From Pseudohongiella spirulinae (GTDB lineage Bacteria > Pseudomonadota > Gammaproteobacteria > Pseudomonadales > Pseudohongiellaceae), in NCBI RefSeq assembly GCF_001444425.1, contig NZ_CP013189.1:1426001-1490000 (forward strand): a stretch of 64,000 nt of DNA, read 5' to 3'. This document shows, one piece after another, positions 40,937 to 49,665 of this stretch. Under the pieces are notes generated by a model. The model saw only the letters and a list, made by a program, of their open reading frames with translations, searched no databases and was not told the origin of the DNA. How positions within the stretch are numbered: position 1 is the stretch's first letter; each line of letters begins with the position of its first letter. Made by a program: the position numbers and the translations under genes.

Positions 40937-42577
40937 ATGACAATGCAACAGACTCCCTTATTAATGCACAGGCTGATGGACCGGGGTGCCATGTTACAGC
41001 CGGATGTAGAAGTTCAGACCGCCACGGAAACCGGTGTGCGCAGCCAGACCATGCTGGAAACGCGCAATCGCGCCCACCAGCTGGCACATGCATTAAACGA
41101 TGCGGGGGTGCAGATTGGTGACCGTGTTGCGACATTTATGTGGAATGGTGCCCGTCATCTGGAGGCCTACCATGCTGTGGCCTGCATGGGCGCTGTGGTG
41201 CATACACTGAATATTCGACTTGCACCGGTGGATCTGGAATACATCATCAATCACGCTGAAGACAAGGTCATTATTGTTGATGCAGATATTCTACCTTTGT
41301 TGGAAAAACTTGCCGGCAAAATGCCAAGTGTCGAAAAAATCATTGTTGCTGCCGAGCCGGGTTTTGAAAACTGGTCGACCAGTCTGCCCAATGCAATTGA
41401 CTATGAAGAGTTTATTCAGGACAAACCTAAAAAATACGACTGGCCGGAAATTGATGAAAACTCGGCGATGGGTCTTTGTTATACCAGCGGCACCACAGGT
41501 AAACCCAAAGGGGTCATGTATACCCATAGAGCCAACTATCTGCATACGATTTCCATTGCAATGACTGATGTGATGGGTTTGTCTGCTACAGACACACTGC
41601 TTGGTATTGTGCCGATGTTTCATGCCAACGCCTGGGGACTGCCGTGGGTAGCCACCATGCTGGGTATGAAACAGGTGTATCCGCACCGGTTTATGGTGCC
41701 CGATCACCTTGCCCGTCTGATTATGGATTGTGATGTCACTATCTCAGCCGGCGTGCCGACAATCTGGCAGGGTATCAAGGGCCTGATGGAAAGCAAGCCG
41801 GATCAGTATAAGTTCAAAGCATTGGGTCGTCTGACCTGTGGTGGTTCTGCGCCGCCCCCCTCATTGATCGAATGGTTCTGGAACGAACTCGGCGTTGAAA
41901 TGGTACAGGGCTGGGGCATGACGGAAACCAGTCCGCTTGCAACTATCAGTCGCCGTACCAGCAAGCGAAAACATCTGGCAATGTCTGATGCGGAACGTGC
42001 TGCGAACCAGGCCAAGGCTGGTTTGCCAATTCCGGGTCTGGAAATCGAGATTTTTGATGATCAGTGGAACCCGCTGCCTCACGATGGTAAAGCCTTTGGT
42101 GAGTTGTTGATTCGCGGGCCGTGGATATGTTCTGAGTATTTCAATAATCCTCAACCCGACAAGTTTCACGATGGCTGGTTGGTGACGGGTGATGTAGCAA
42201 AGATAGATCCTGAGGGTTACATCATTATCACTGACCGCTCCAAGGACCTCATCAAATCAGGGGGCGAGTGGATATCCTCAGTTGATCTGGAGAACCACAT
42301 TGTTGGGCTGGCGGGCGTGGCGCAGGCCTGCGTGGTGGCTCACCCGCATCCGAAATGGGATGAACGCCCGGTGGCTCTGGTCATCAAAAAGCCAGGTGCC
42401 GATTTGACGGCGGAACAGGTGGTTTCGCACTGTGAGAGCAAGTTCGCGCGCTGGCAGTTGCCGGATGATGTGTTGTTTGTTGAATCAATTCCGCTGACAG
42501 CAACCGGCAAGATGGATAAAAAAGTTGTCCGTGCCCAGCTGGAAGCTGACGGTTATCAATTGCCGGATCAGCGCTAA
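40937..42577 (+). CDS. AMP-forming acyl-CoA synthetase (fatty-acid CoA ligase)
   Basis: The 546-residue cytosolic protein activates a carboxylic acid to acyl-AMP and then acyl-CoA. The ATP-binding P-loop is [17 protein letters not shown]. The A5 motif is GWGMTETSP, the A7 hinge region is [16 protein letters not shown], and the ribose-binding arginine lies in [17 protein letters not shown]. The catalytic lysine is near the C-terminus in [11 protein letters not shown]. It resembles medium- to long-chain ligases of the 3-methylmercaptopropionyl-CoA ligase (DmdB) type as much as FadD; an acyl-CoA dehydrogenase of DmdC-like size lies 5 kb downstream. The substrate is not determinable from sequence. 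No terminator is obvious before the convergent RND gene. Confidence 0.92.
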   Translation: MTMQQTPLLMHRLMDRGAMLQPDVEVQTATETGVRSQTMLETRNRAHQLAHALNDAGVQIGDRVATFMWNGARHLEAYHAVACMGAVVHTLNIRLAPVDLEYIINHAEDKVIIVDADILPLLEKLAGKMPSVEKIIVAAEPGFENWSTSLPNAIDYEEFIQDKPKKYDWPEIDENSAMGLCYTSGTTGKPKGVMYTHRANYLHTISIAMTDVMGLSATDTLLGIVPMFHANAWGLPWVATMLGMKQVYPHRFMVPDHLARLIMDCDVTISAGVPTIWQGIKGLMESKPDQYKFKALGRLTCGGSAPPPSLIEWFWNELGVEMVQGWGMTETSPLATISRRTSKRKHLAMSDAERAANQAKAGLPIPGLEIEIFDDQWNPLPHDGKAFGELLIRGPWICSEYFNNPQPDKFHDGWLVTGDVAKIDPEGYIIITDRSKDLIKSGGEWISSVDLENHIVGLAGVAQACVVAHPHPKWDERPVALVIKKPGADLTAEQVVSHCESKFARWQLPDDVLFVESIPLTATGKMDKKVVRAQLEADGYQLPDQR

Positions 42578-42634
42578 GATAGATATGCAAGGCGAACGGG
42601 CCATACAGAGCCGGAGTGCTGCGCGAATTATTCG

Positions 42635-45600
42635 TTAAGCCGGGCTCTGCTTGACCCTCAGCCGTTGCTGCCGCGAATCCAGTGCCAAGCGGCAGACTGC
42701 CGGGATCACCAGCAGAGTCTGGATGGTTGAAGCCAGCAGCCCTGAGATAATCGCCCAGGCCATTGGTGGCCATAATGTCGACGCCGAAAACGCCAGCGGC
42801 AACAGACCGGCAATAGTTGTTGCCGTGGTCAGCAGAATGGGCCGGGTTCGCCGTGTGACTGCCTCATTAACCGCTTCATTGATACCCATGCCGCTTTTTA
42901 GACGTTGGTCGATCAGATCCAGCAGGACGATAGCGTTATTAACGACAATGCCCACCAATGCGATGATGCCAAGCAGCGGCTGGAACCCAAATGGCGAGTT
43001 GCTCAATACCAGTCCCGGAAAAATACCGGCCGCAGCCAGCGGGACGGTCAGCAGAACAATGCCTACTCGTGTAAACGAATTGAACTGCATCAGCAGGAAG
43101 AATAGCAGCAATAAAATGCCAATGGGTGCGGTGTTGAATATTGCCTGATTGGCTTCCCCGGCACTTTCGGCATCCCCGCCAAGTTCTATGCGTGTGCCAG
43201 ACGGTAATGGATTTTCTTCCAATTGCGTATTCAGGGATGCCAGTATCTGGCTGAAGCTGAATCCGTCAGCCAACCCCGAGGTGACTGAGTAGACGCGTTG
43301 ACCGTTGCGATGTTGAATCGCTGCTGGCTGCCAGTCCGCGGACACGGTGGCAATCAGGCTCAGCGGTATGGCGTCATTGCGCGCATTATAGACATAACCC
43401 GACAATATCTGTTCGGCGGAAGACTGCAGTCCAGCGTGTGAGCGCACCACAATAGGGATCGGATCGCGCTCTTGACGGTACTGCTCTGCCGTGAAACCGA
43501 GACTGCGGCCAAACAGCATTCTGGCCACATCAGCCCGATTGATGCCGTATCGCTGTGCCGTGGCGTCGTCAACAGTCAGTTTCAATACCGGCGTACCGAG
43601 ATCGATGTCGTGGCGCACATCGACGGCGCCTGGCGTATTCTTGACGACCTGAAAAACCTGCTCGGCGGCGGCCAGTCGTGTGCGGTCATCAGTATGATAG
43701 ATGCGCACTTCAACCGGGGCGACGCGGGGAGGGCCCTGGGCCAGGGTCCCGGCAGTGACATCCAGATCAGGTAGTGACTCGCTGGTATAAGTACGAATCC
43801 AGTCCATGAAGGGGCCGGTGTCAGAAAGTCTCTGCAGATTGACCACCAGGCGAGCGCGATTGGGTGCCCGCGTCGAGTTGGGCAGGTTGTAGTAAAAACC
43901 CGGGCCGGTAAAACCGACGAAACGGTGCACACTGACTACGTTGTCCTGTTGACGGATCATTCTCTCCAGATCAGCCGATACATCGTCAGTTCGCTCCTGA
44001 TCTGTACCCTCAGCCAAAAACATTTCAACCACGACCTGGGGCCGATCGGCATTGGGAAAAAACTGCACATTCAGCATGGTGATTGTGTACAGGCTTGCCA
44101 GTACAATTGTCAGGCCTGCCAGAATGATCAGCCGCGGCGCGCGTTCGCTGCAAGCCGCCAACCAGGCACCCAGGGCGTCGAACCAGGCGCTGCGCCGGGT
44201 CGGTGAAGGTTTCAGGAACCACGCGGCCAGCAAAGGCACCAGACTGACTGCGATCAGATAGCTGACGCTCAATGTCAGCATAATCATGACCGGTATGCCG
44301 CGGGTAAAGTCAGCAGTGCCGCCGGTGGAGAGCAGCAGGGGGGTAAAGGCGGCCAGCGTTGTGCCAGTCGATGAGCCCAGCGGCCCAGCCAGTTCGCTGA
44401 CGGCGGCTCCGGCAGCGTCGGACGGTGTGGCGCCTTCGTTAATGCGATTCTGGACATTTTCAATCATGACGATGGCGTTATCGATCAGAATGCCAAGTGA
44501 AATCACCATGCCAATCACGGCTATCTGGTGCAGCACGCCGTTGCCCAGGTTATAGATTCCCAGCGTAATGACGGTGACCACGGGTAATACCGAAGCGACC
44601 AGAATGCCCATACGCAGTCCCATGCCCAAAAATACAATGACAGTAATGATCAGCATACTCAGCAGCAAGTTGCCCATCAGGTCTGACAATCGTCGTTCCA
44701 CCTGATCTGGCTGAAAGAAAAGTTCTTGTATTGTCAGCGGTGCGAACTCTGCCCGCAGACCCTCAACTCTGTCACGTAGCAGTCTGCCGAATCCAATAGC
44801 GTCAGTTTCGTTGCTACGTGCGTGAATGCTGAGAGCGACCACTCTTTCGCCGTCCTGATAAGTGACCGGCTGCATGGGGTCCAGTGGGCCACGCCAAAGA
44901 TCAGCCAGGGTCGACAAGGGCACTTGACCACCATCTGGCAAGGAGATTTGAGTTGCTGCCATCTCATCGATATCACGGAATTCGGTGTTGGCAAGCAGTG
45001 TAATCCTTAGCCCATCCCTGATAATAAATCCGCCTGGCAGGATTTGATTACGCTGTGCGAGCTGATTGGCGACTGTGCCGGGGCTCAAACCCAGACGGGC
45101 AAGATCGGGGTCACGCAAGGCGATGTTGATCTGCTGCGCGACATCGCCCTCTATTTCGATACGTGATAACCCCGGCAAGCCGGTCAAAGCGCGCTTGAGG
45201 CGTTCTGCTGCCAGAGACAGCTCGATAGCTGAAGCCGAGCCAGCCACCGCCAGCACGGCGGCAGGCGTACCCATGATCCGGTCATCCAGCGAGAGTTCCG
45301 TCAAGCCTTGAGGTATTTCCAGACGCGCTCTGTCCATGGCCTGACGGACACGCTCCCATGCCGGTGCTGTGTCGTAAATGTCCTGACGCAGGGCCACACT
45401 GACCAGAGCGACACCTGTGCGGGCGACGGCTGTGAAATCATCGACTTCTTCAACCTGGGCGATTTCCTGTTGCAGTGGCTCCAGAACCAGACGTTCCATG
45501 ATTTCTGCAGTGGCACCCGGATACAGCGCTGTTACCAGACCGGCGCGACCAGGAAAGGTAGGATCTTCCTGCCGTGCCATGCTGCCGTAAGATGCCAGGC

Positions 45601-45667
45601 CGCTGATAAACAGCATGGAGGCAACCAGCACGATTAATCGTGGACGTGACAGAATTTGCCTGATCAT
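42635..45667 (-). CDS. RND efflux transporter, permease subunit
   Basis: The 1010-residue inner-membrane protein is a proton-driven RND pump with 12 membrane helices and two large periplasmic loops. The N-terminal RPRLIVLVASMLFISGLASYGSMARQEDPTFPGR is typical. Helix 4 carries ISLGILIDNAIVMIENV, a single Asp where AcrB has an Asp-Asp pair. The C-terminal helices contain GIIALVGIVVNNAIVLLDLI and RPILLTTATTIAGLLPLAF. It overlaps the adaptor gene by four bases (ATGA), so the two are translationally coupled. No outer-membrane factor gene is adjacent. The operon is probably repressed by the divergent TetR protein. Substrate range is unknown. Confidence 0.95.
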   Translation of the reverse strand: MIRQILSRPRLIVLVASMLFISGLASYGSMARQEDPTFPGRAGLVTALYPGATAEIMERLVLEPLQQEIAQVEEVDDFTAVARTGVALVSVALRQDIYDTAPAWERVRQAMDRARLEIPQGLTELSLDDRIMGTPAAVLAVAGSASAIELSLAAERLKRALTGLPGLSRIEIEGDVAQQINIALRDPDLARLGLSPGTVANQLAQRNQILPGGFIIRDGLRITLLANTEFRDIDEMAATQISLPDGGQVPLSTLADLWRGPLDPMQPVTYQDGERVVALSIHARSNETDAIGFGRLLRDRVEGLRAEFAPLTIQELFFQPDQVERRLSDLMGNLLLSMLIITVIVFLGMGLRMGILVASVLPVVTVITLGIYNLGNGVLHQIAVIGMVISLGILIDNAIVMIENVQNRINEGATPSDAAGAAVSELAGPLGSSTGTTLAAFTPLLLSTGGTADFTRGIPVMIMLTLSVSYLIAVSLVPLLAAWFLKPSPTRRSAWFDALGAWLAACSERAPRLIILAGLTIVLASLYTITMLNVQFFPNADRPQVVVEMFLAEGTDQERTDDVSADLERMIRQQDNVVSVHRFVGFTGPGFYYNLPNSTRAPNRARLVVNLQRLSDTGPFMDWIRTYTSESLPDLDVTAGTLAQGPPRVAPVEVRIYHTDDRTRLAAAEQVFQVVKNTPGAVDVRHDIDLGTPVLKLTVDDATAQRYGINRADVARMLFGRSLGFTAEQYRQERDPIPIVVRSHAGLQSSAEQILSGYVYNARNDAIPLSLIATVSADWQPAAIQHRNGQRVYSVTSGLADGFSFSQILASLNTQLEENPLPSGTRIELGGDAESAGEANQAIFNTAPIGILLLLFFLLMQFNSFTRVGIVLLTVPLAAAGIFPGLVLSNSPFGFQPLLGIIALVGIVVNNAIVLLDLIDQRLKSGMGINEAVNEAVTRRTRPILLTTATTIAGLLPLAFSASTLWPPMAWAIISGLLASTIQTLLVIPAVCRLALDSRQQRLRVKQSPA

Positions 45668-46761
45668 GGCAGCACCCGGATTCGATCGCCATCTGCCAGG
45701 CGGGTCAGACCGGTATAGACCAGTTGTGTACCCGCCGGCAGACTATCCATTGGCAAAGCTGCATGTTCCCCCCGAATACTGAGCACTGTAACCGGGGTTC
45801 TCCGCACAATATCGTTTTCCACGACAAAGACAGTCAGGCCTTCGGCAGAACGCATCACGGCGGTCATGGGCACAAGCAGCTGCGGCTGTTGATCCATAGG
45901 TATACCGACTTCAATGGATATGCCAGTTTGCAGGCGGCTATCATCCAGCGCGACAACGACAGGATACAGTGCTATATCACTGGTGTTACCCTTGCTGATA
46001 TCAATGACCGTGCCGGTGGTGGTCAGATCGGTCATCGGAACCTTGACCGGTAGCGTCTGCCCCAGGCTGAGGTTGGCTTGCAGATGTGGGGGAATGCGTA
46101 TCTCAGTCTCCAGCCCCTGGGACGACGAGATGCGCATGACTGGCTGACCGGCCTGAACAAACTCCCCCGGCTGCAGCAGCACAGACTCCACGTTGCCGGC
46201 GAATGGTGCTGTCAGCCGGGTTTCGTTCAGTAGTTGCTGTGTCTGGTTCAGGCTGGCGCGTGCCGAGGCAATAGCTGATTCAAGACTTTCGGTGCGGGTT
46301 CGCACCTGTTCCAGTACCTGTAAAGAGACCATTTCGCGCGCATATAATGTCTCAAGGCGCTGCAGTTCGCGCGCGTTTTGCGCAGCGTCGGTTTCCAGTT
46401 GAGCCAGAGCGGCCGCAGCGGCATCACGCGCGGGTTGCAGCGCGGGATTATGGAGCGTTGCAAGCACCTGTCCGGGCTCAATTGATTGGCCTAGCTCTAC
46501 ATGGCGCTCGCGTAATACGCCATTGATCTGGAAGGCTAGCGTGGCGCGTTGCCTGACTCTTGAGACACTGGCAAAATGCAGCGTCCCGGGCTGCTCGCTG
46601 AGCCTTACAGTGCTGACACGGACCGGGGTAAGAGGCGTGTCAGCGAGAGCAGCGGGCGTGTTGTCGGCATCGCTCTGGCAGCCGGGCAGGATCAGAAAAA
46701 ACAGGGTCAGGCACAGGTATTTCATGCTGAACATCAGCCGAGCTCGGGATAACCACCACAT
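45664..46761 (-). CDS. RND efflux periplasmic adaptor (membrane fusion) lipoprotein
   Basis: The 365-residue product links the RND pump to an outer-membrane channel. A lipobox (LILPGC) ends the signal sequence, so it is anchored by lipid in the inner membrane. The lipoyl-like half motif RERHVELGQSIEPGQVLATLHNPAL, an alpha-hairpin (about residues 95-175, ARDAAAAALAQLETDAAQN) and the second lipoyl half TAPFAGNVESVLLQPGEFVQAGQPV are in the usual order. GGAG eight bases before the ATG at 46761 supports that start; shorter starts at 46734 and 46725 are also possible. It shares a divergent control region with the TetR gene and overlaps the permease by four bases. Confidence 0.93.
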   Translation of the reverse strand: MWWLSRARLMFSMKYLCLTLFFLILPGCQSDADNTPAALADTPLTPVRVSTVRLSEQPGTLHFASVSRVRQRATLAFQINGVLRERHVELGQSIEPGQVLATLHNPALQPARDAAAAALAQLETDAAQNARELQRLETLYAREMVSLQVLEQVRTRTESLESAIASARASLNQTQQLLNETRLTAPFAGNVESVLLQPGEFVQAGQPVMRISSSQGLETEIRIPPHLQANLSLGQTLPVKVPMTDLTTTGTVIDISKGNTSDIALYPVVVALDDSRLQTGISIEVGIPMDQQPQLLVPMTAVMRSAEGLTVFVVENDIVRRTPVTVLSIRGEHAALPMDSLPAGTQLVYTGLTRLADGDRIRVLP

Positions 46762-46791
46762 ACGGCACACTCCGGGATATTGGTCGGGTCG

Positions 46792-46831
46792 TTGACATAT
46801 TGTCAGAGATTGACATATTGTCAATATGTCA
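46792..46831. promoter_or_regulatory. TetR-type operator and divergent promoters
   Basis: A 21-base odd palindrome (46811-46831) has perfect ten-base arms, TGACATATTG and CAATATGTCA, around one base. A second copy of its left half, TTGACATATTGTCA (46792-46805), lies 18 bases upstream of the first (46810-46823). Each copy includes TTGACA, and the reverse strand also offers TTGACA at 46819-46824, so -35 elements for both directions overlap the operator. A TetR protein bound here would block both tetR and the efflux operon. Confidence 0.75.
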
Positions 46832-46856
46832 GCCGTAATTGAGGATAAAGATCACA

Positions 46857-47513
46857 GTGACGCAAACGAAAGCAACAGCCGATCTAGCGGACAGGAGACG
46901 TCTGCTGGAAAAAAAAGCTCGCTACGAGGCCATAGTGGATGCCGCTGAGCAGATGTTTTTCAGCCAGGGTTTTGAGCACACGACTATGGATGATATCGCC
47001 AGGCGGGCACAATTGAGTCGTGCGTTACTGTATGTCTACTTTCGTGACAAGGCCGCTATTATGCGCGCCATTATGCTGCGTGCCGCTCAGATGCTGCTGT
47101 CGCGCTTCAAAAAGGCGTTAGAACAGGGACAGGATGGCGTGGCGCAGATAGAGGGCATTGGCCGGGCCTATTATCTGTTTTCACAGCAGCTTCCGGATTA
47201 TTTTGATGTGTTGACCAATGTTTCCACGTTTCCGGAACCAGAAATAGCAGATGAATTGCAGCACGAAATGCTCAGTTGCAGACATGATATCAATCAGACT
47301 ATGGTTGCTGCGCTTCTTAATGGACTCGAGGATGGTACCTTGAGCCGGGACAAAATTGTGGACCCGCTGCAGACGGCATTTTACTTGCAGGGTGCCCTGC
47401 ATGGAGTCATTATGCAGACCCGCCGGGCGTGCTGTGAACCCGGATCATTTGCCGATGCCGATGCATTGGTGCGCTACACCATCAAATCGCTTACAACCTC
47501 CATACAAGCCTAG
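46857..47513 (+). CDS. TetR/AcrR-family transcriptional repressor
   Basis: The 218-residue product has a TetR helix-turn-helix near the N-terminus (about residues 25-70: YEAIVDAAEQMFFSQGFEHTT, MDDIARRAQLSRALLYVYFRDK) and a helical ligand-binding C-terminal domain. It is divergent from the RND efflux operon across a palindromic operator, so it probably represses the pump and itself until a pump substrate binds. Translation probably starts with GTG at 46857; a TTG at 46839 is in frame but lies at GAGGATAAAG, which is the likely Shine-Dalgarno region. An acyl-CoA dehydrogenase gene starts 21 bases downstream on the same strand and may be co-transcribed. Confidence 0.93.
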   Translation: MTQTKATADLADRRRLLEKKARYEAIVDAAEQMFFSQGFEHTTMDDIARRAQLSRALLYVYFRDKAAIMRAIMLRAAQMLLSRFKKALEQGQDGVAQIEGIGRAYYLFSQQLPDYFDVLTNVSTFPEPEIADELQHEMLSCRHDINQTMVAALLNGLEDGTLSRDKIVDPLQTAFYLQGALHGVIMQTRRACCEPGSFADADALVRYTIKSLTTSIQA

Positions 47514-47534
47514 TAATTGCCGGAATCCAACTAT

Positions 47535-49340
47535 ATGTCTTCAGGACCTGATCGTTCCTTAATCTTAAACCGTCGTGATATTGATTTTTTACTGTACGAA
47601 TGGCTCAAGGTTGAATCACTCACCGAGCTGCCACGCTACCGGGATCATTCCCGGGAAACGTTTGATGCGGCGCTGGATCTGTCTGTGCAGATTGCGGAAC
47701 AACATTTTGCCACGCACAACAAAAAAAATGATGCTAATGAACCCTGGTTTGATGGTGAGCGGGTTCACCAGATTCCGGAAATCAAGCAGGCACTGGACAC
47801 CTTTGCCGATGCGGGTCTGATAGCAGCGGGACAGGATTATGAACTGGGTGGTATGCAGTTGCCGACCGTGGTGGAAAAAGCCTGTTTTGCCTGGTTTCTG
47901 GCCGCCAATGTCGGCACCGCCGCCTATCCGTTTCTGACCATAGGTAACGCGAATCTGTTGCTGGCACATGGTTCGGCTGAACAGATCGACACCTGGGTGC
48001 GTCCTATGATGGAAGGGCGTTTCTTTGGCACTATGTGTCTGTCTGAGCCTCAGGCTGGTTCATCTCTTGCTGATATTCGCACCCGCGCAGAGCCTGCCGA
48101 GGATGGGACTTTCCGGCTGCACGGCAACAAGATGTGGATCTCGGGTGGTGAACACGAGTTGTCCGAAAACATTGTGCACCTGGTGCTGGCGAAACTGCCC
48201 GGTGCGCCGGCTGGTGTCAAAGGAATCTCGCTGTTTCTGGTGCCCAGGTTCCTGTTGAATGCTGATGGTTCAATTGCTGACCGAAATGATGTGGTGCTGG
48301 CAGGGCTGAATCACAAAATGGGTTATCGTGGCACGACTAACACACTGCTCAATTTTGGTGAGGGCAGGTATCGTCCCGGTGGGCGCGCCGGTGCTGTTGG
48401 TTGGTTGGTCGGGGAGCCTCACAAGGGACTCAGCTACATGTTCCATATGATGAACGAGGCGCGAATCGGGGTCGGTCTCGGGGCAGCAGCACTAGGTTAT
48501 ACAGGTTATCTGCATTCCCTGCAGTACGCGCGCGAGCGACGGCAGGGCAGGTTGCCGATCAACAAAGACCCGAGTTCAGATCCGGTGCCGCTGATTGCGC
48601 ATGCCGATGTGCGACGCATGCTGCTGGCTCAAAAATCATACGTGGAAGGCGGTCTGGCGTTGAACCTGTATTGCGCATGCCTGGTTGATCAGGAGCGTGA
48701 GGCGCTGCCGGAAGAGCGTGATCAGGTTACGCTGTTACTGGATATGCTGACGCCGATTGCCAAGAGCTGGCCCTCTCAGTGGTGCCTGGCGGCCAATGAT
48801 CTGGCTATCCAGGTACATGGCGGTTACGGCTATACCCGTGACTACAATGTTGAGCAGTTCTATCGGGATAACCGGCTAAACTCGATCCATGAAGGCACCC
48901 ACGGTATCCAGGCACTGGATCTGCTGGGCCGCAAGGTGGTGATGCAACAGGGGGCCGGTCTTGACCTGTTGGTGCAGACTATTCAGCAATGCACTCGTTC
49001 AGCTGCCGCTGTGCCTGTGCTGGCTGAATACGCGGCAGAGCTGGATGCGGCTGTATTCCGGATTGTAGAGATTACTCGACAACTTCATCGCACCGGGCAG
49101 CCTGAGCTGACACTGGCGAATGCCAGTATTTATCTGGAAGCGATGGGACACATTGTCATGGCATGGATCTGGCTGGAGCAGTTACAGGTGGCTGCTGGCA
49201 GGGATGATGATTTTTATCGTGGCAAAATGCAGGCAGGGCAGTACTTTTTCCGCTGGGAACTGCCCAAAATTTCACCATGGCTCGATTTGCTGGCATCCAT
49301 GGATACAAGCTGTCTGGATATGCGCGATGGTTGGTTCTGA
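47535..49340 (+). CDS. acyl-CoA dehydrogenase, long form (DmdC-like size)
   Basis: The 601-residue product is an FAD-dependent acyl-CoA dehydrogenase, longer than the usual 380-residue enzymes because of an N-terminal and a C-terminal extension. The FAD and substrate segment is GTMCLSEPQAGSSLADI, then KMWISGGEH. The flavin contacts HGGYGYTRDYNVEQFYRDNRLNSIHEGTHGIQA include the catalytic base glutamate in HEGTHGIQ. This size and order match the group that includes 3-methylmercaptopropionyl-CoA dehydrogenase (DmdC) and related uncharacterised enzymes. The ATG at 47535 (MSSGPDRSLIL) is preferred to an upstream TTG. It follows the TetR gene closely. The substrate is not known. Confidence 0.92.
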   Translation: MSSGPDRSLILNRRDIDFLLYEWLKVESLTELPRYRDHSRETFDAALDLSVQIAEQHFATHNKKNDANEPWFDGERVHQIPEIKQALDTFADAGLIAAGQDYELGGMQLPTVVEKACFAWFLAANVGTAAYPFLTIGNANLLLAHGSAEQIDTWVRPMMEGRFFGTMCLSEPQAGSSLADIRTRAEPAEDGTFRLHGNKMWISGGEHELSENIVHLVLAKLPGAPAGVKGISLFLVPRFLLNADGSIADRNDVVLAGLNHKMGYRGTTNTLLNFGEGRYRPGGRAGAVGWLVGEPHKGLSYMFHMMNEARIGVGLGAAALGYTGYLHSLQYARERRQGRLPINKDPSSDPVPLIAHADVRRMLLAQKSYVEGGLALNLYCACLVDQEREALPEERDQVTLLLDMLTPIAKSWPSQWCLAANDLAIQVHGGYGYTRDYNVEQFYRDNRLNSIHEGTHGIQALDLLGRKVVMQQGAGLDLLVQTIQQCTRSAAAVPVLAEYAAELDAAVFRIVEITRQLHRTGQPELTLANASIYLEAMGHIVMAWIWLEQLQVAAGRDDDFYRGKMQAGQYFFRWELPKISPWLDLLASMDTSCLDMRDGWF

Positions 49341-49665
49341 ACAAATGTAACAGAATGTTTCATGATTGCGGATGGTCTGACAACAGAGCAAGTGTCCGCT
49401 GACAGCCTGGCCTCTATATGTACGGGTACCCTGATTGGTAGCAAAGGGCTGTCATAAAAATGTCACTAAAGCAAATTGTGTCAGCTTTGTAACGGAAAGT
49501 GTGATTTTTTTTGCATTTGACAAGATTTTACTCTGAATCCCTTATAGTCACATGATCACGGAATAAATATGATTAGCGCGGCGTTGGCTTTGCTGATCAT
49601 CTTGTTCGGTGATCATCAAGAGATATCACGACCAATTAAAATTACAATCGGAGTGAGATAAAATA
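49341..49665 (+). promoter_or_regulatory. 325-base leader and promoter region of the TonB receptor gene
   Basis: No gene is seen here. TTGACA (49517-49522) is followed by TATAGT (49543-49548), a near-consensus pair but with a 20-base spacer, so the promoter call is tentative. Closer to the start, TGATCATC occurs twice (near 49598 and 49611) as a direct repeat with overlapping TGATCA palindromes, which may be a binding site. No RBS stronger than GGAGTGAG (49651-49658) was found. Confidence 0.35.

Noticed and set aside
42590-42650. Possible terminator between the convergent acyl-CoA synthetase and RND genes
   Set aside because: AGAGCC and GGGCTCT can pair but the loop is long and no T run follows on either strand.
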